DNA of 64,000 nt. Source: Pseudomonadota bacterium (GTDB taxonomy: Bacteria > Myxococcota_A > Polyangia > Polyangiales > Polyangiaceae). The notes beneath the pieces are model-generated. The model saw only the letters and a program-made list of their open reading frames with translations, was not told the DNA's origin and made no database searches. The position numbers and the translations under genes are program-made. The DNA is taken from contig JAEWRL010000190.1 in NCBI GenBank assembly GCA_023398955.1, positions 1 through 64,000 of the forward strand. Reading direction: 5' to 3'. Numbering within the stretch: position 1 is the first letter of the stretch; each line of letters starts with the position of its first letter. Below are positions 26,098-34,762 of the stretch, in pieces.

Positions 26098-27503
26098 TCC
26101 TGCGTTTGCTGGTCGTATCGACTGCCGCCATCGGGCTCATCCTTTTCGTGGCGTTCGTCGTGTCTCGTCTGTTGCGTGCCAGGACGCGCGGGTTCTCCAT
26201 CAGAATGCAGGTGTTCCTCGCGCTTGCGCTGATCGTTGGAACGTTTGCCTTCGGCCTGGGCTTGATGGTGATCGACCGCATCGAGGCTCGCGCCGTCAGA
26301 CTTGCGACCCAAGCTGCTCGGGACGAGGCCGAATCCATCGCCACCGTCATCGAGCGCACCTTCGCTGCATCGGGACAGAGCCCGCGTGAGTTCGTAGGCG
26401 CCTTGGCCGCGACGCCCCGCGGCTCCCAGCCGGTGAGCATCGAGATCGTCGACGCTCGAGGGCGGCTCCTCTTCCCCGAAGGCGGTACGAGCCGGCGCGG
26501 AACGGCCGGGACGGCATACCATGACGCGCCGGTGCGGGCGCACGGAGAGGTCATCGGGAGCGTCCGGGTCGTCAAGCCGACGATCGTCATGAAGCGCATG
26601 CTCGCCGATTTTGCGCCTACCGTGCTGGTAATCAGCCTGGTGCTCGGGGCGGCCGCCGCACTCGCGGCCATCTGGATAGGCCGCACAATCGCGCACCCGA
26701 TAGAGACGATCACACGGTTCGCGGAGAGGGTCAGCCAGGGCGAGCGGGCGCAGGCTCCGGCCCTGGCCGGGGGGGCTCGTGAGGTCATGAGGCTCAGCCG
26801 AGCCATCGATTCGATGCGACGTCAGATCGAGGGTCGTCCCTTCGTTGAAACCTTCGCCGCCGATCTTTCTCACGAGCTGAAGAACCCGGTTGCGGCAATC
26901 CGCGCAGCGGCCGAGGTGTTGGAAGAAGGAGCTCTCCAGGAACCGGAGCGCGCCCGTCGCTTCGTGAGCCGGATCCGTCAGGCCAGCGAACGCATCGAAC
27001 GCCTGCTGCGCGACCTCGTGAGCCTCGCGCGCATCGAGGCTCGCGGCGTCGAGTCCTTGGAGACCGTGGACCTGGGGCAGGTGGCCAGGACCGCCTTGGA
27101 GGGCCTGGCCGATGGTATGTCCCGCTTCTCCGTCCAGTTCGATCCCGCTCTTCGAGTGCGTGGCGATGCAGCTTGGCTGGGCAGAGCTATCAGCAATCTG
27201 CTCGACAACGCGCTCATCCACTCACCTACGGATTCAAGGATCGGGCTAGCCTTGACGCGCAGCGCGAACACAGTAGCTTGCGTTGTCGAGAGCGAAGGGG
27301 AGGTATCGAGCCACGTCCGCGAACAGCTATTCCGCCGCTTCGTCACCACACGCGCGGACAAGGGCGGGTCTGGACTTGGTCTGGCGATCGTACGCGCCGT
27401 CGCGGAGGCCCACGGTGGGCAGGTCCAGCTCGTCGAGCCAGGCCCGCCGACAGTCCGTATCAGTCTCAAACTCCCCGCGCTGCGAGCCGTTGCGGCGGAA
27501 TAG
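26094..27503 (+). CDS. Sensor histidine kinase, CreC-like
   Basis: This inner-membrane kinase of 469 residues has membrane segments at about 4-27, 36-60 and 175-197. A periplasmic sensor region (about 75-170) precedes the third, and a HAMP-like linker follows it. The phosphoacceptor is His260 in FAADLSHELKNPVAAIRAAAE, very close to CreC. The ATPase domain has the N box NLLDNALIHSP and the G box GSGLGLAIVRAVAEAHGG; the middle G1 box appears weak (VVESEGEVSS rather than DNGPG). GTG at 26094 overlaps the regulator stop. The signal sensed is unknown. Confidence 0.9.
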   Translation: MILRLLVVSTAAIGLILFVAFVVSRLLRARTRGFSIRMQVFLALALIVGTFAFGLGLMVIDRIEARAVRLATQAARDEAESIATVIERTFAASGQSPREFVGALAATPRGSQPVSIEIVDARGRLLFPEGGTSRRGTAGTAYHDAPVRAHGEVIGSVRVVKPTIVMKRMLADFAPTVLVISLVLGAAAALAAIWIGRTIAHPIETITRFAERVSQGERAQAPALAGGAREVMRLSRAIDSMRRQIEGRPFVETFAADLSHELKNPVAAIRAAAEVLEEGALQEPERARRFVSRIRQASERIERLLRDLVSLARIEARGVESLETVDLGQVARTALEGLADGMSRFSVQFDPALRVRGDAAWLGRAISNLLDNALIHSPTDSRIGLALTRSANTVACVVESEGEVSSHVREQLFRRFVTTRADKGGSGLGLAIVRAVAEAHGGQVQLVEPGPPTVRISLKLPALRAVAAE

Positions 27504-27682
27504 CGCGCGAACAGCAGCAAGGACCCGTCCGGCAGGCCACACAGCCTACCTGTGTTGACGAGAGCCCGGAAGTCCCCACGCCTTCTCTCCCCGAAAGCTC
27601 CACGGTTCCCATCTGGCCGACGAGCTAGGCTGGCGCCAGTCCTCCCCTGGCCATCTTCCACTAGTAGCGAGAATCAGTTGCG

Positions 27683-28450
27683 ATGAACGGACTTCTCCCA
27701 GTCCCCCGACACGTCGCCATCATCATGGACGGCAATGGGCGTTGGGCACACGCCCGCTCATTGCCCCGTGCGCGAGGGCACGTTCGCGGAGCCAATGCCG
27801 TCCGCAGCACCGTAGAGACCGCCGTCGAGGTCGGCATCGAGTACCTGACCCTCTATGCTTTCAGCGTTGCGAATTGGGCGCGCCCCGAACCCGAGGTCCG
27901 TGCTCTGATGCAGCTCCTTGTCGATTTCGCCGGAAGCGAGCGCGCAAATCTGAGAAAGAACGGCGTGCGGCTGAACGTGGCGGGCGATCTCGACAGACTC
28001 CCTGCCCATACCCGCCAGGCCGTACGCGAGCTCATGGCCGACACGGCTGACTGCCGGCGGATGACCCTGACGCTCGCATTATCCTATGGCGGACGGCAGG
28101 ACATCCTCAACGCTGCTCGAACGCTCGTCGAGCAGGCCCAGGCAGGCCATCTCCAGCCCGAAGACCTCGACGAGGTACTATTCAGGCAGGCGATGAGCAC
28201 TCGGGGACTACCCGACGTGGACCTGCTCATCCGAACGAGCGGCGAATGCCGCGTCAGCGACTTCCTGCTTTTCGAGTGTGCCTACGCCGAAATGTTCTTC
28301 ACACCCGTCATGTGGCCTGACTTTAGTCCCGCTCACCTGCGGGAGGCGGTTGCGAGCTTCCGGGCCAAGGAGCGGCGCTTCGGGAAGACCAGCGAACAGC
28401 TCTGCGTAGCTGCCGGCGCCCCAGCGACGCTCACGGCCGCTGGCGGCTAG
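27683..28450 (+). CDS. uppS: Undecaprenyl diphosphate synthase
   Basis: This cis-prenyltransferase makes the C55 lipid carrier for peptidoglycan and O-antigen synthesis. The motif HVAIIMDGNGRWA contains catalytic Asp16. RTSGECRVSDFLLFECAYAEMFF is the diphosphate-binding signature, and the C-terminal FRAKERRFGK is conserved. One difference stands out: most family members read FSxENWxRP, while here it is FSVANWARP, with Ala63 for the usual Glu; the Asn and Trp are kept. Length, 255 residues, is normal. The usual downstream cdsA, dxr or frr genes are absent. Confidence 0.94.
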   Translation: MNGLLPVPRHVAIIMDGNGRWAHARSLPRARGHVRGANAVRSTVETAVEVGIEYLTLYAFSVANWARPEPEVRALMQLLVDFAGSERANLRKNGVRLNVAGDLDRLPAHTRQAVRELMADTADCRRMTLTLALSYGGRQDILNAARTLVEQAQAGHLQPEDLDEVLFRQAMSTRGLPDVDLLIRTSGECRVSDFLLFECAYAEMFFTPVMWPDFSPAHLREAVASFRAKERRFGKTSEQLCVAAGAPATLTAAGG

Positions 28451-28477
28451 CTCATGGCGTAGACGGACGCTCTCCCG

Positions 28478-30913
28478 TCAATTCCTGGCGCTGCTCCCTC
28501 CCGGGTTCACCCGCGCCGAGATCGCGGCAATCGCCTCTCGAAACTTGGGCGCTTCGACGGGGCAAGCCGGTTTGCAGGGTGAGCGCTTCCACTTCCCACA
28601 GCCACGCCTCGTCCCGGAGCTCAGCGCCGCGAGAACCATGATGCTGCGCTCGTCACCCTCGGCAGCAGCTCGCGCGAGCAGTGGAAGCCTTGCCGCGCAT
28701 CCTTCGGCGTTTCGCAGGTCGTAAGCAACCGCGAGCTCTGGCGTGAACTTCTTGCGCACCGAAGGCTTGACGAGGATGGCTTGGGCCTCCTCGGACGCTT
28801 TGGAGCGGAGCAGCAGCTCGTAGAGCAAGTCGGGCCCAGCAGTCCCCATGTGCTTCTCGAGCAGCTCGAATGCCGCTTCAGCGGCTGCTCCCGGAGTCTC
28901 CGCTGCCCGCGCAACGAAAAACCGCAGCTCGGGATCGCTGACCGCCGCCGGCTCGACCGCGAACAGCTGCTTCATGACCGAGAGGCATGCCACTAACCCC
29001 GCCGCGCGACTTGCATAGTCGAACGCCAAAGCGCGGAGCACCGCGGCATCTTCAGGATACCTGGAGGCGAGGCGCTTCAGCGCGTCCTCACCGCCCAGCT
29101 TGGCAGTCTCCAGCTCTTGGGGGGTGGCCCGCCGTGTTTTGTCCGCCATGGCGACGGTCGGAGACGATGGTTCCTCATCCTCCAGCTCCGCACCGATCTC
29201 CACCGGCGCCAGCACCAACTCCTCGGCTGCTGGCGCGGAGTTCGACATTCCTTCGGTCCCGGCGGAAGCGCCACTGGCGAAGCCTGCATGCGCCTCTCCG
29301 GCTCGATGGAAGCCCCAGAGAACGACAGCAACGGCAACGACGACACCGCCGCATCGCAGGCCTACGGCAAGCATGCGGCGAAGCGGCTTGTCCGGGTGCG
29401 TGAGGCTCGTGCTCATGAAGACAGCCACGGCAACCGCCAGGGTGGCTGCCCCGAGCACAAAGTCCCAGCCACGCCACGCCGCGACGCGGGCCGGCGCGAA
29501 GACGCTGCTCCCGAGCCCGAACTCGGGAAGCACGCCACCGAAACGCAGGAGCAGAGCCGCCGCACCAAACGTGAGAAGCCCAGCGATGAGAGTCCGCGCC
29601 AGGTTGGCAAAGAGCTGCGTCAGCGCCGCGACATCGGGGCTCCGGGCACGACACCACCAGGCCACTGCTCCAGGCACGGCGACCAGAGCCAAGCCTGCAC
29701 CCAACCATGGAAGGATGCTCCACTGCGCTGCCCAGGCCCCAGGAAACGTGATCCGAATGCCCATGCCGGCCAGCAGCAGCAGAGGCACGGTGACGAAGGT
29801 GACGGCGAGCGTCGCCGCTCCGAGCGAGATCCGAGCCCACCGACGGCTGCTCGTTCGTCTCTCGACGGCCCACATGGGGTTCGGATCCGACGATGACACG
29901 GCTCCCGCCAGCGCCGAAGACTCGCCCTGCGCAAGCGGCGCGGCCACCGACATGGCGACCGCCGCTTCGAGGGCGCGGCGCAACTCTTCCATGGTGGCAA
30001 AGCGATCGGCGGGCTGTTTGGCCATTGCGCGAGCAACGATCGCCGCGAGCTGAGGCGGAACGGTGGGCTCCAACTCGCTGAGGGCGGGAGGTGACTCGCG
30101 CAAGACCGCCAGGATCGTTGCTTGAGGGCTCTCTTCGTTGAACGGCGGGCGGCCGCTGAGTACGGTGTAGAGGATGGTTCCGAGCCCATAGACGTCCAAC
30201 CTGTGATCGGCGCGCTCTCCCCGCGCCTGCTCGGGAGCCATGAAGGCGGGGGTCCCCATTATCACGCCAGCGCGAGTCAGCTCTGCACTCGTCCCATCCA
30301 AGAACCTGGAGAGGCCAAAATCTAGGAGTTTCACCGCTGGTCGCTCTGGCAGCTCACCCGTATCGTCGGCCAAGAGGAAGACGTTCTGCGGCTTGAGGTC
30401 CCGGTGGATGACACCTTGCGCGTGCGCCGCCTCGACTCCAGCGCTGACCTGCAGGGCTATGTGGAGAGCCGCCGCGACGTCCAGCTTGCCCCTTACTCGC
30501 AAGTGCTCCGCCAGGTCCTTGCCGGCAAGGTACTCACAGACCAGATAGGGGATGCCCTGTTCGGTGCGGTCGACGTCATATACGCCAACCACGTTCGGAT
30601 GGGAGACACTCGCAGCAGCCTCTGCTTCACGTTGGAAGCGGGCTAGTACCTGCGAATCTGCCCCATATTCGCGATGCAGCACCTTGACCGCGTACCGCTT
30701 CGAGGAAATCCGCGTGTGGCGCGCGCGGTACACGCGGCCCATGCCTCCCTCACCGAGGACGGCCTCCACGCGATAGGTCGAGTTCAGAGTCGTACCAACC
30801 ACATCATCGGCGGGCTCTGCGGAGTCCAGAGCGTCTGACGAAGCGCTTCCATGACGCGTGATCGTCGTGAGCGCCTCACTGTCGAGGGACTGTGCCTCAA
30901 TACCGCTGCTCAC
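28478..30913 (-). CDS. Ser/Thr protein kinase with polytopic C-terminal region
   Basis: The Hanks-type kinase domain (about 45-320) is complete: glycine loop LGEGGMGRVYRA, Lys77 in RYAVKVLH, catalytic Asp172 in VIHRDLKPQN and Asp198 in LLDFGLSRF, then MGTPAFMAPEQA and DVYGLGTILYTVLSGRPPF. After it come about five hydrophobic segments (about 360-540), unlike the single helix of PknB-type kinases, and a helical C-terminal region (about 590-805) resembling degenerate TPRs (LETAKLGGEDALKRLASRYP). The start is GTG with GGAG ten bases upstream. It converges on uppS with a 27-base gap. Substrates are unknown. Confidence 0.92.
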   Translation of the reverse strand: MSSGIEAQSLDSEALTTITRHGSASSDALDSAEPADDVVGTTLNSTYRVEAVLGEGGMGRVYRARHTRISSKRYAVKVLHREYGADSQVLARFQREAEAAASVSHPNVVGVYDVDRTEQGIPYLVCEYLAGKDLAEHLRVRGKLDVAAALHIALQVSAGVEAAHAQGVIHRDLKPQNVFLLADDTGELPERPAVKLLDFGLSRFLDGTSAELTRAGVIMGTPAFMAPEQARGERADHRLDVYGLGTILYTVLSGRPPFNEESPQATILAVLRESPPALSELEPTVPPQLAAIVARAMAKQPADRFATMEELRRALEAAVAMSVAAPLAQGESSALAGAVSSSDPNPMWAVERRTSSRRWARISLGAATLAVTFVTVPLLLLAGMGIRITFPGAWAAQWSILPWLGAGLALVAVPGAVAWWCRARSPDVAALTQLFANLARTLIAGLLTFGAAALLLRFGGVLPEFGLGSSVFAPARVAAWRGWDFVLGAATLAVAVAVFMSTSLTHPDKPLRRMLAVGLRCGGVVVAVAVVLWGFHRAGEAHAGFASGASAGTEGMSNSAPAAEELVLAPVEIGAELEDEEPSSPTVAMADKTRRATPQELETAKLGGEDALKRLASRYPEDAAVLRALAFDYASRAAGLVACLSVMKQLFAVEPAAVSDPELRFFVARAAETPGAAAEAAFELLEKHMGTAGPDLLYELLLRSKASEEAQAILVKPSVRKKFTPELAVAYDLRNAEGCAARLPLLARAAAEGDERSIMVLAALSSGTRRGCGKWKRSPCKPACPVEAPKFREAIAAISARVNPGGSSARN

Positions 30914-31128
30914 CGATCGATGTCTCCAGATCTTGGACCAATCGCGACGATTCTACCCGTTGGTGAGGTCCGTCGTGAAGCCTACGGCCAAGGAAGTAGC
31001 GGCTTGCGTAAATCCGTGCCGACGTCGGGCGGTACCCTCGAACCGTCGGGAGTGGGACCACTGTCTACTTTCGCCCAGAGGCTCCCACCCTATCCGGTTG
31101 CAGGCAGCCGCGATCCGGCCGAAGCGAC

Positions 31129-31644
31129 TCAGAAAGCGTACTCGACGGTGTTCAGGGACTTGACCCTGTCATCCCATTCGAATCCGCGCACGACACGCGC
31201 AACGCATTCAGCGAGCTGCGGGTTGTTCGGCGTGGTTTTCACGTCGACTCCCACGGCCCGGCCATCCCAAACCGCCACCTTCACCGTGAAGTGTTGCGAG
31301 GCTGCGGGCTTGCACGGGTCGTAGGCCGCCGGATTCGCCAGGGGTCGCGCCAACTCGTCCATTTCCATGTTCACCCGTGGCACGCCCTGGGGCACAGCAT
31401 TGATCGCCTCTTCCACTGACATGCCGTCGGTGAACTCGGGCTCCGACACCGACTCCACCTCCTCGGCGGGCTCTTCCTCTTCTGCCACACCGGGGGTGAC
31501 GTCATCCTGAGCGACCTCGTCGTAACCCGGTTCCTCGAAGACATCAGAGTAGCCCGGTTCGGGCTCCTCTGCCTCCTTCTGCGTTGACCCACAACCCATC
31601 AGCACCACACCCATACCCACACAGATCCATCGCATTGCGGTCAT
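31129..31644 (-). CDS. Small acidic lipoprotein with AgmX/PglI-like tail
   Basis: The 171-residue protein has a signal peptide ending GMGVVLMGC, predicting lipidation at Cys18 (or Cys15 from a second ATG at 31635). A strongly acidic Glu/Pro/Asp linker follows (about 22-75). The C-terminal domain has CKPAASQHFTVKVAVWDG and LAECVARVVRGFEW, the same two-cysteine pattern seen in two other proteins of this window. Function is unknown, with an envelope location inferred. Confidence 0.68.
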   Translation of the reverse strand: MTAMRWICVGMGVVLMGCGSTQKEAEEPEPGYSDVFEEPGYDEVAQDDVTPGVAEEEEPAEEVESVSEPEFTDGMSVEEAINAVPQGVPRVNMEMDELARPLANPAAYDPCKPAASQHFTVKVAVWDGRAVGVDVKTTPNNPQLAECVARVVRGFEWDDRVKSLNTVEYAF

Positions 31645-31771
31645 GTGCAGAGGGTAGGCTCCATCGGGCACCAAGGTCGAGGGTTCTCGGCACCAATCGC
31701 CCATCTCGCGCGTCTTGCCGTTCGGCGGCCGGCGGGGTGTCAGCTGCCCGCGGCCCGGCTCACGCTCTTGG

Positions 31772-32245
31772 TTATCCGCGCGGGAGCGCGACGTCATCTG
31801 CCGTCGACGGCGTCCCGTCGCGCCCAGGCGACCAAACCGTCAGACGGTCGCCCTCACAGCGAACCCGGAACCGGCCTCCCCACGGGTCGTCCGTCACCGA
31901 GTCCTGCGGGAGGCGATCGTCACGAATGAGCTCGGTGAGTGTGGGACACCCCCTGCTGTGCTCCAGACGCCACTGCTCCGCGGCCCGGAGGATACTATCG
32001 GCCGTGGCTTCGGCCCGCGTGGCATCGGAGGCCCCCTCTTCCGTTGCGTACAGCCAACCAATCGCCCCGCAAACGAGCGTAACCAGGGCCAGACAGGCCA
32101 CGAGCTCGAACGGCGTGATCCCCCGCTGAGCGCGGCCGTGCCAGGCGGACGCAACGGCCGTCGAGTGCAGAGGGCGCGCGGATGAAGCAGGCGAAGGGGG
32201 CTGGGCATGCAGATGGCGCGTCGAGCGAGTCACGGCATTTCGCAT
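31772..32245 (-). CDS. Type II secretion GspG-like pseudopilin
   Basis: The 157-residue protein has a prepilin peptidase site RG/ITPFELVACLALV (cleavage after Gly42, Glu at +5) followed by the hydrophobic pilin helix. The C-terminal SVTDDPWGGRFRVRCEGDRL and VWSPGRDGTPSTADDV are typical of GspG, whose family reads DxWGxPF and GxDGxxGTxDDI. The leader before Gly42 is unusually long for a prepilin, so a later start may be used. No other T2SS gene is nearby, so it is an orphan or minor pseudopilin. Confidence 0.78.
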   Translation of the reverse strand: MRNAVTRSTRHLHAQPPSPASSARPLHSTAVASAWHGRAQRGITPFELVACLALVTLVCGAIGWLYATEEGASDATRAEATADSILRAAEQWRLEHSRGCPTLTELIRDDRLPQDSVTDDPWGGRFRVRCEGDRLTVWSPGRDGTPSTADDVALPRG

Positions 32246-32434
32246 AGCAAGAGGTGGACCACGGCTAGATTGGCCATTTTGTTAGAGGTTTTCTCACCCA
32301 AGGCGACCCGGCGCGACACGCTGGCAGAGTTCGCCGTCATGGCCGCGCCCGGTCTGACAGATTGTCAGTGAGCTGCGATAGCAATCAGCGGCAGCTCTTT
32401 GCGCGTCAGCGGGACGTGGCGTAGGCATTGCGCC

Positions 32435-33067
32435 ATGGTTCGCTCCCCGTGGCTCTTCGTCCCTTGCATCGCTCTCCTTGCCCCGCTTTCGTGCGCGTCC
32501 GTCCAAACGAAACAGGTCGGGGCAGGAACCTGGCTGCTGAGGTGTGAGTCCTCCCTGGCGGGGTGTGCGGCGAGGGCAGGCAATCTATGTCGCGAGGGGG
32601 GGTTCTCCGTCGTGCGAGGCCATTCCTACTCGGACCTCGCGGGAGTAGAGGGCAACCAGATCGCGCGGAGCGAGCACGAGCTGGTCATCCAGTGCGGTAT
32701 GCCGTCCGAAGCCGAGCTTCGCTCTCCGCTGCCCGTTTCACCAGAATTGCGGCAGCCTTCCGATCGAGCGAAGGAGCTTCTCGGAACGCCGTGTGTGCCG
32801 GGGGAAACGCAGGAATGCATCGGACCAGGGGCGTGTCGCGGCGGACAGAGCTGTCTCGAGACAGGCACTGGATTCAGTGCCTGCAACTGCGAGCGGGCGC
32901 GGGACGAAGGGACACGGCTCGCCCCTGACGGCGAACCCGTTCCTGCGAATGACACCGATCCTTCGCCACCCGCAAGGACGACGACCCCGCCCTCCGCTAC
33001 CGGGGCCAGCCCGACCCCTGATGCAGCGGAGGCGGCACCCGAGGCCTCCCCCTCGCCGCTCCGCTAG
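32435..33067 (+). CDS. Secreted lipoprotein, unknown function
   Basis: The 210-residue protein has a signal peptide ending LLAPLSC, with lipidation predicted at Cys20. The middle part has several cysteines (LRCESSLAGCAARAGNLC), and a short module GTPCVPGETQECIGPGACRGG through FSACNC resembles Cys-rich segments common in myxobacterial extracellular proteins. The last 60 residues are Pro/Thr/Ala-rich. ATG at 32435 is chosen because the signal peptide begins there. No function can be assigned. Confidence 0.68.
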   Translation: MVRSPWLFVPCIALLAPLSCASVQTKQVGAGTWLLRCESSLAGCAARAGNLCREGGFSVVRGHSYSDLAGVEGNQIARSEHELVIQCGMPSEAELRSPLPVSPELRQPSDRAKELLGTPCVPGETQECIGPGACRGGQSCLETGTGFSACNCERARDEGTRLAPDGEPVPANDTDPSPPARTTTPPSATGASPTPDAAEAAPEASPSPLR

Positions 33068-33280
33068 GCGCGTCGTCCCCTTCTAGAACCCAGCCAGCCA
33101 GCCGCAAGGGCTCACCAGAGAGTCAAGCCTTCATCGATCGGCGCCGCTGCCCCACCGGGTACCCATGCCCGGTGACCGATGCGCAGTAAAGCGCAACATT
33201 TGCCGACAGTTGTTGCTCTCGGGGCGTGCATGGTTTACCCCGCACTTACACGCCACCGCCGTTACAGACAGAGGCCAAGG

Positions 33281-34675
33281 ATGAGCAGACTCACTCCCCC
33301 CGCGCAAGGTGACCCCATTCAGCTCGGCGCCGACGGTACGCTGCAGGTCCCCGATGTCCCCGTCATTCCGTTCATCGAAGGGGACGGAACCGGGCCGGAC
33401 ATTTGGCGAGCGGCGAGTGCCGTTTTCGACGCGGCAGTGGCCAAGGCCTATGGTGGAAAACGACGCCTCGGCTGGTACGAGGTGCTCGCTGGCGAAAAGG
33501 CGAAGCGTGAGCTCGACACCTGGTTGCCCGACGAGACCGTGGATGCCTACCGAAGATACCTAGTGGGCATCAAAGGACCGCTCACGACGCCGGTCGGCAA
33601 GGGGATCCGCTCGCTGAACGTCGCGTTGCGGCAAATGCTGGATCTGTACGTCTGCCTGCGACCGGTGCGTTGGTTCACGAACGTTCCAAGTCCCGTCCGG
33701 CGCCCTCAAGACGTCAACATGGTGATCTTCCGGGAGAACACCGAAGACATCTACGCGGGCGTCGAATGGTCCGCTGGTTCACCCGAAGCCCGGCAGGTGA
33801 TGGACTTTCTCCAGCAAACGATGGGGGTCAAGAAGATCCGCTTCCCGGAGTCATCGGGCATCGGGATTAAGCCGATTTCCCGGGAGGGCACGGAGCGACT
33901 CGTGCGGGCGGCAATCCGCTATGCCCTCGAGAACGGCCTTCCCAGCGTGACCCTCGTACACAAGGGTAACATCATGAAGTTCACGGAGGGCGCGTTCCGC
34001 GACTGGGGCTACGCGTTGGCAACGCGAGAGTTCCGCGAACACGTCGTCACCGAGCGAGAAAGATGGATCCTGTCCAACGCGGCCGAAGCCCCTGGGCTCT
34101 CGGTGGAGGAGAACGCGCGCCGCACGGATCCAGGATACGATATGGCTCCCCCAGACGTTCAAGCGGAGATGCGCGAAGAAGTTCAGAGCGCGCTCGCGCT
34201 GCGTCCTACGCATGGAGACGGACGTCATGAGAAGATGCTGCTAATCCGCGACTCCATCGCCGACATAACCCTGCAACAAGTGCTCACCCGACCGCGCGAG
34301 TTCAGCGTGATCGCAACGATGAACCTGAACGGCGACTATCTGAGCGATGCTCTGGCGGCGCAAGTAGGGGGTATTGGCATCGCGCCCGGCGGCAATATCA
34401 ACTACGATACGGGGCACGCGATCTTCGAGGCGACCCACGGTACCGCTCCAAAGTACGCCGGCCAAGACAAGGTGAACCCCGGTTCCGTCATCCTCAGCGG
34501 CGAGATGATGCTGCGTCACCTCGGTTGGCACGAAGCGGCAGCACTCATCATCGCAGGAATGGACGGGGCAATCGGAGACCGGGTCGTCACCTACGACTTC
34601 GCACGGCTCATGGAAGGAGCTCGCGAGGTCCGGTGTTCGGAGTTCGCTCGAGCTGTCATCGAACACATGCAGTAA
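33281..34675 (+). CDS. icd: NADP-dependent isocitrate dehydrogenase
   Basis: This TCA-cycle enzyme oxidises isocitrate to 2-oxoglutarate. Core residues match E. coli Icd: the phosphorylatable serine in IRSLNVALRQ (Ser111), RENTEDIYAGVEW, LVHKGNIMKFTEG, MNLNGDYLSDALAAQ and the NADP-binding stretch ATHGTAPKYAGQDKVNPG. The protein is 464 residues against 416 in E. coli; most of the difference is an insertion of about 48 residues within 255-325, rich in Ala, Glu and Arg. ATG at 33281 follows GAGG at a suitable distance. It is first in a same-strand run with mdh, sucC and sucD. Confidence 0.96.
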   Translation: MSRLTPPAQGDPIQLGADGTLQVPDVPVIPFIEGDGTGPDIWRAASAVFDAAVAKAYGGKRRLGWYEVLAGEKAKRELDTWLPDETVDAYRRYLVGIKGPLTTPVGKGIRSLNVALRQMLDLYVCLRPVRWFTNVPSPVRRPQDVNMVIFRENTEDIYAGVEWSAGSPEARQVMDFLQQTMGVKKIRFPESSGIGIKPISREGTERLVRAAIRYALENGLPSVTLVHKGNIMKFTEGAFRDWGYALATREFREHVVTERERWILSNAAEAPGLSVEENARRTDPGYDMAPPDVQAEMREEVQSALALRPTHGDGRHEKMLLIRDSIADITLQQVLTRPREFSVIATMNLNGDYLSDALAAQVGGIGIAPGGNINYDTGHAIFEATHGTAPKYAGQDKVNPGSVILSGEMMLRHLGWHEAAALIIAGMDGAIGDRVVTYDFARLMEGAREVRCSEFARAVIEHMQ

Positions 34676-34762
34676 CTGATTCGAGGCCGGAGCCAACTGG
34701 GCTCGGCGACGGTCTCGAATGCCTGAGCACCACCATCCAGGACACGGAGAAACGAACGAACC

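Noticed and set aside
32417..32431. Sigma-54-like sequence TGGC-N7-TTGC before the lipoprotein gene at 32435
   Set aside because: Spacing fits, but the start of transcription would fall inside the coding region after its ATG, and no enhancer-binding regulator is adjacent; probably chance.
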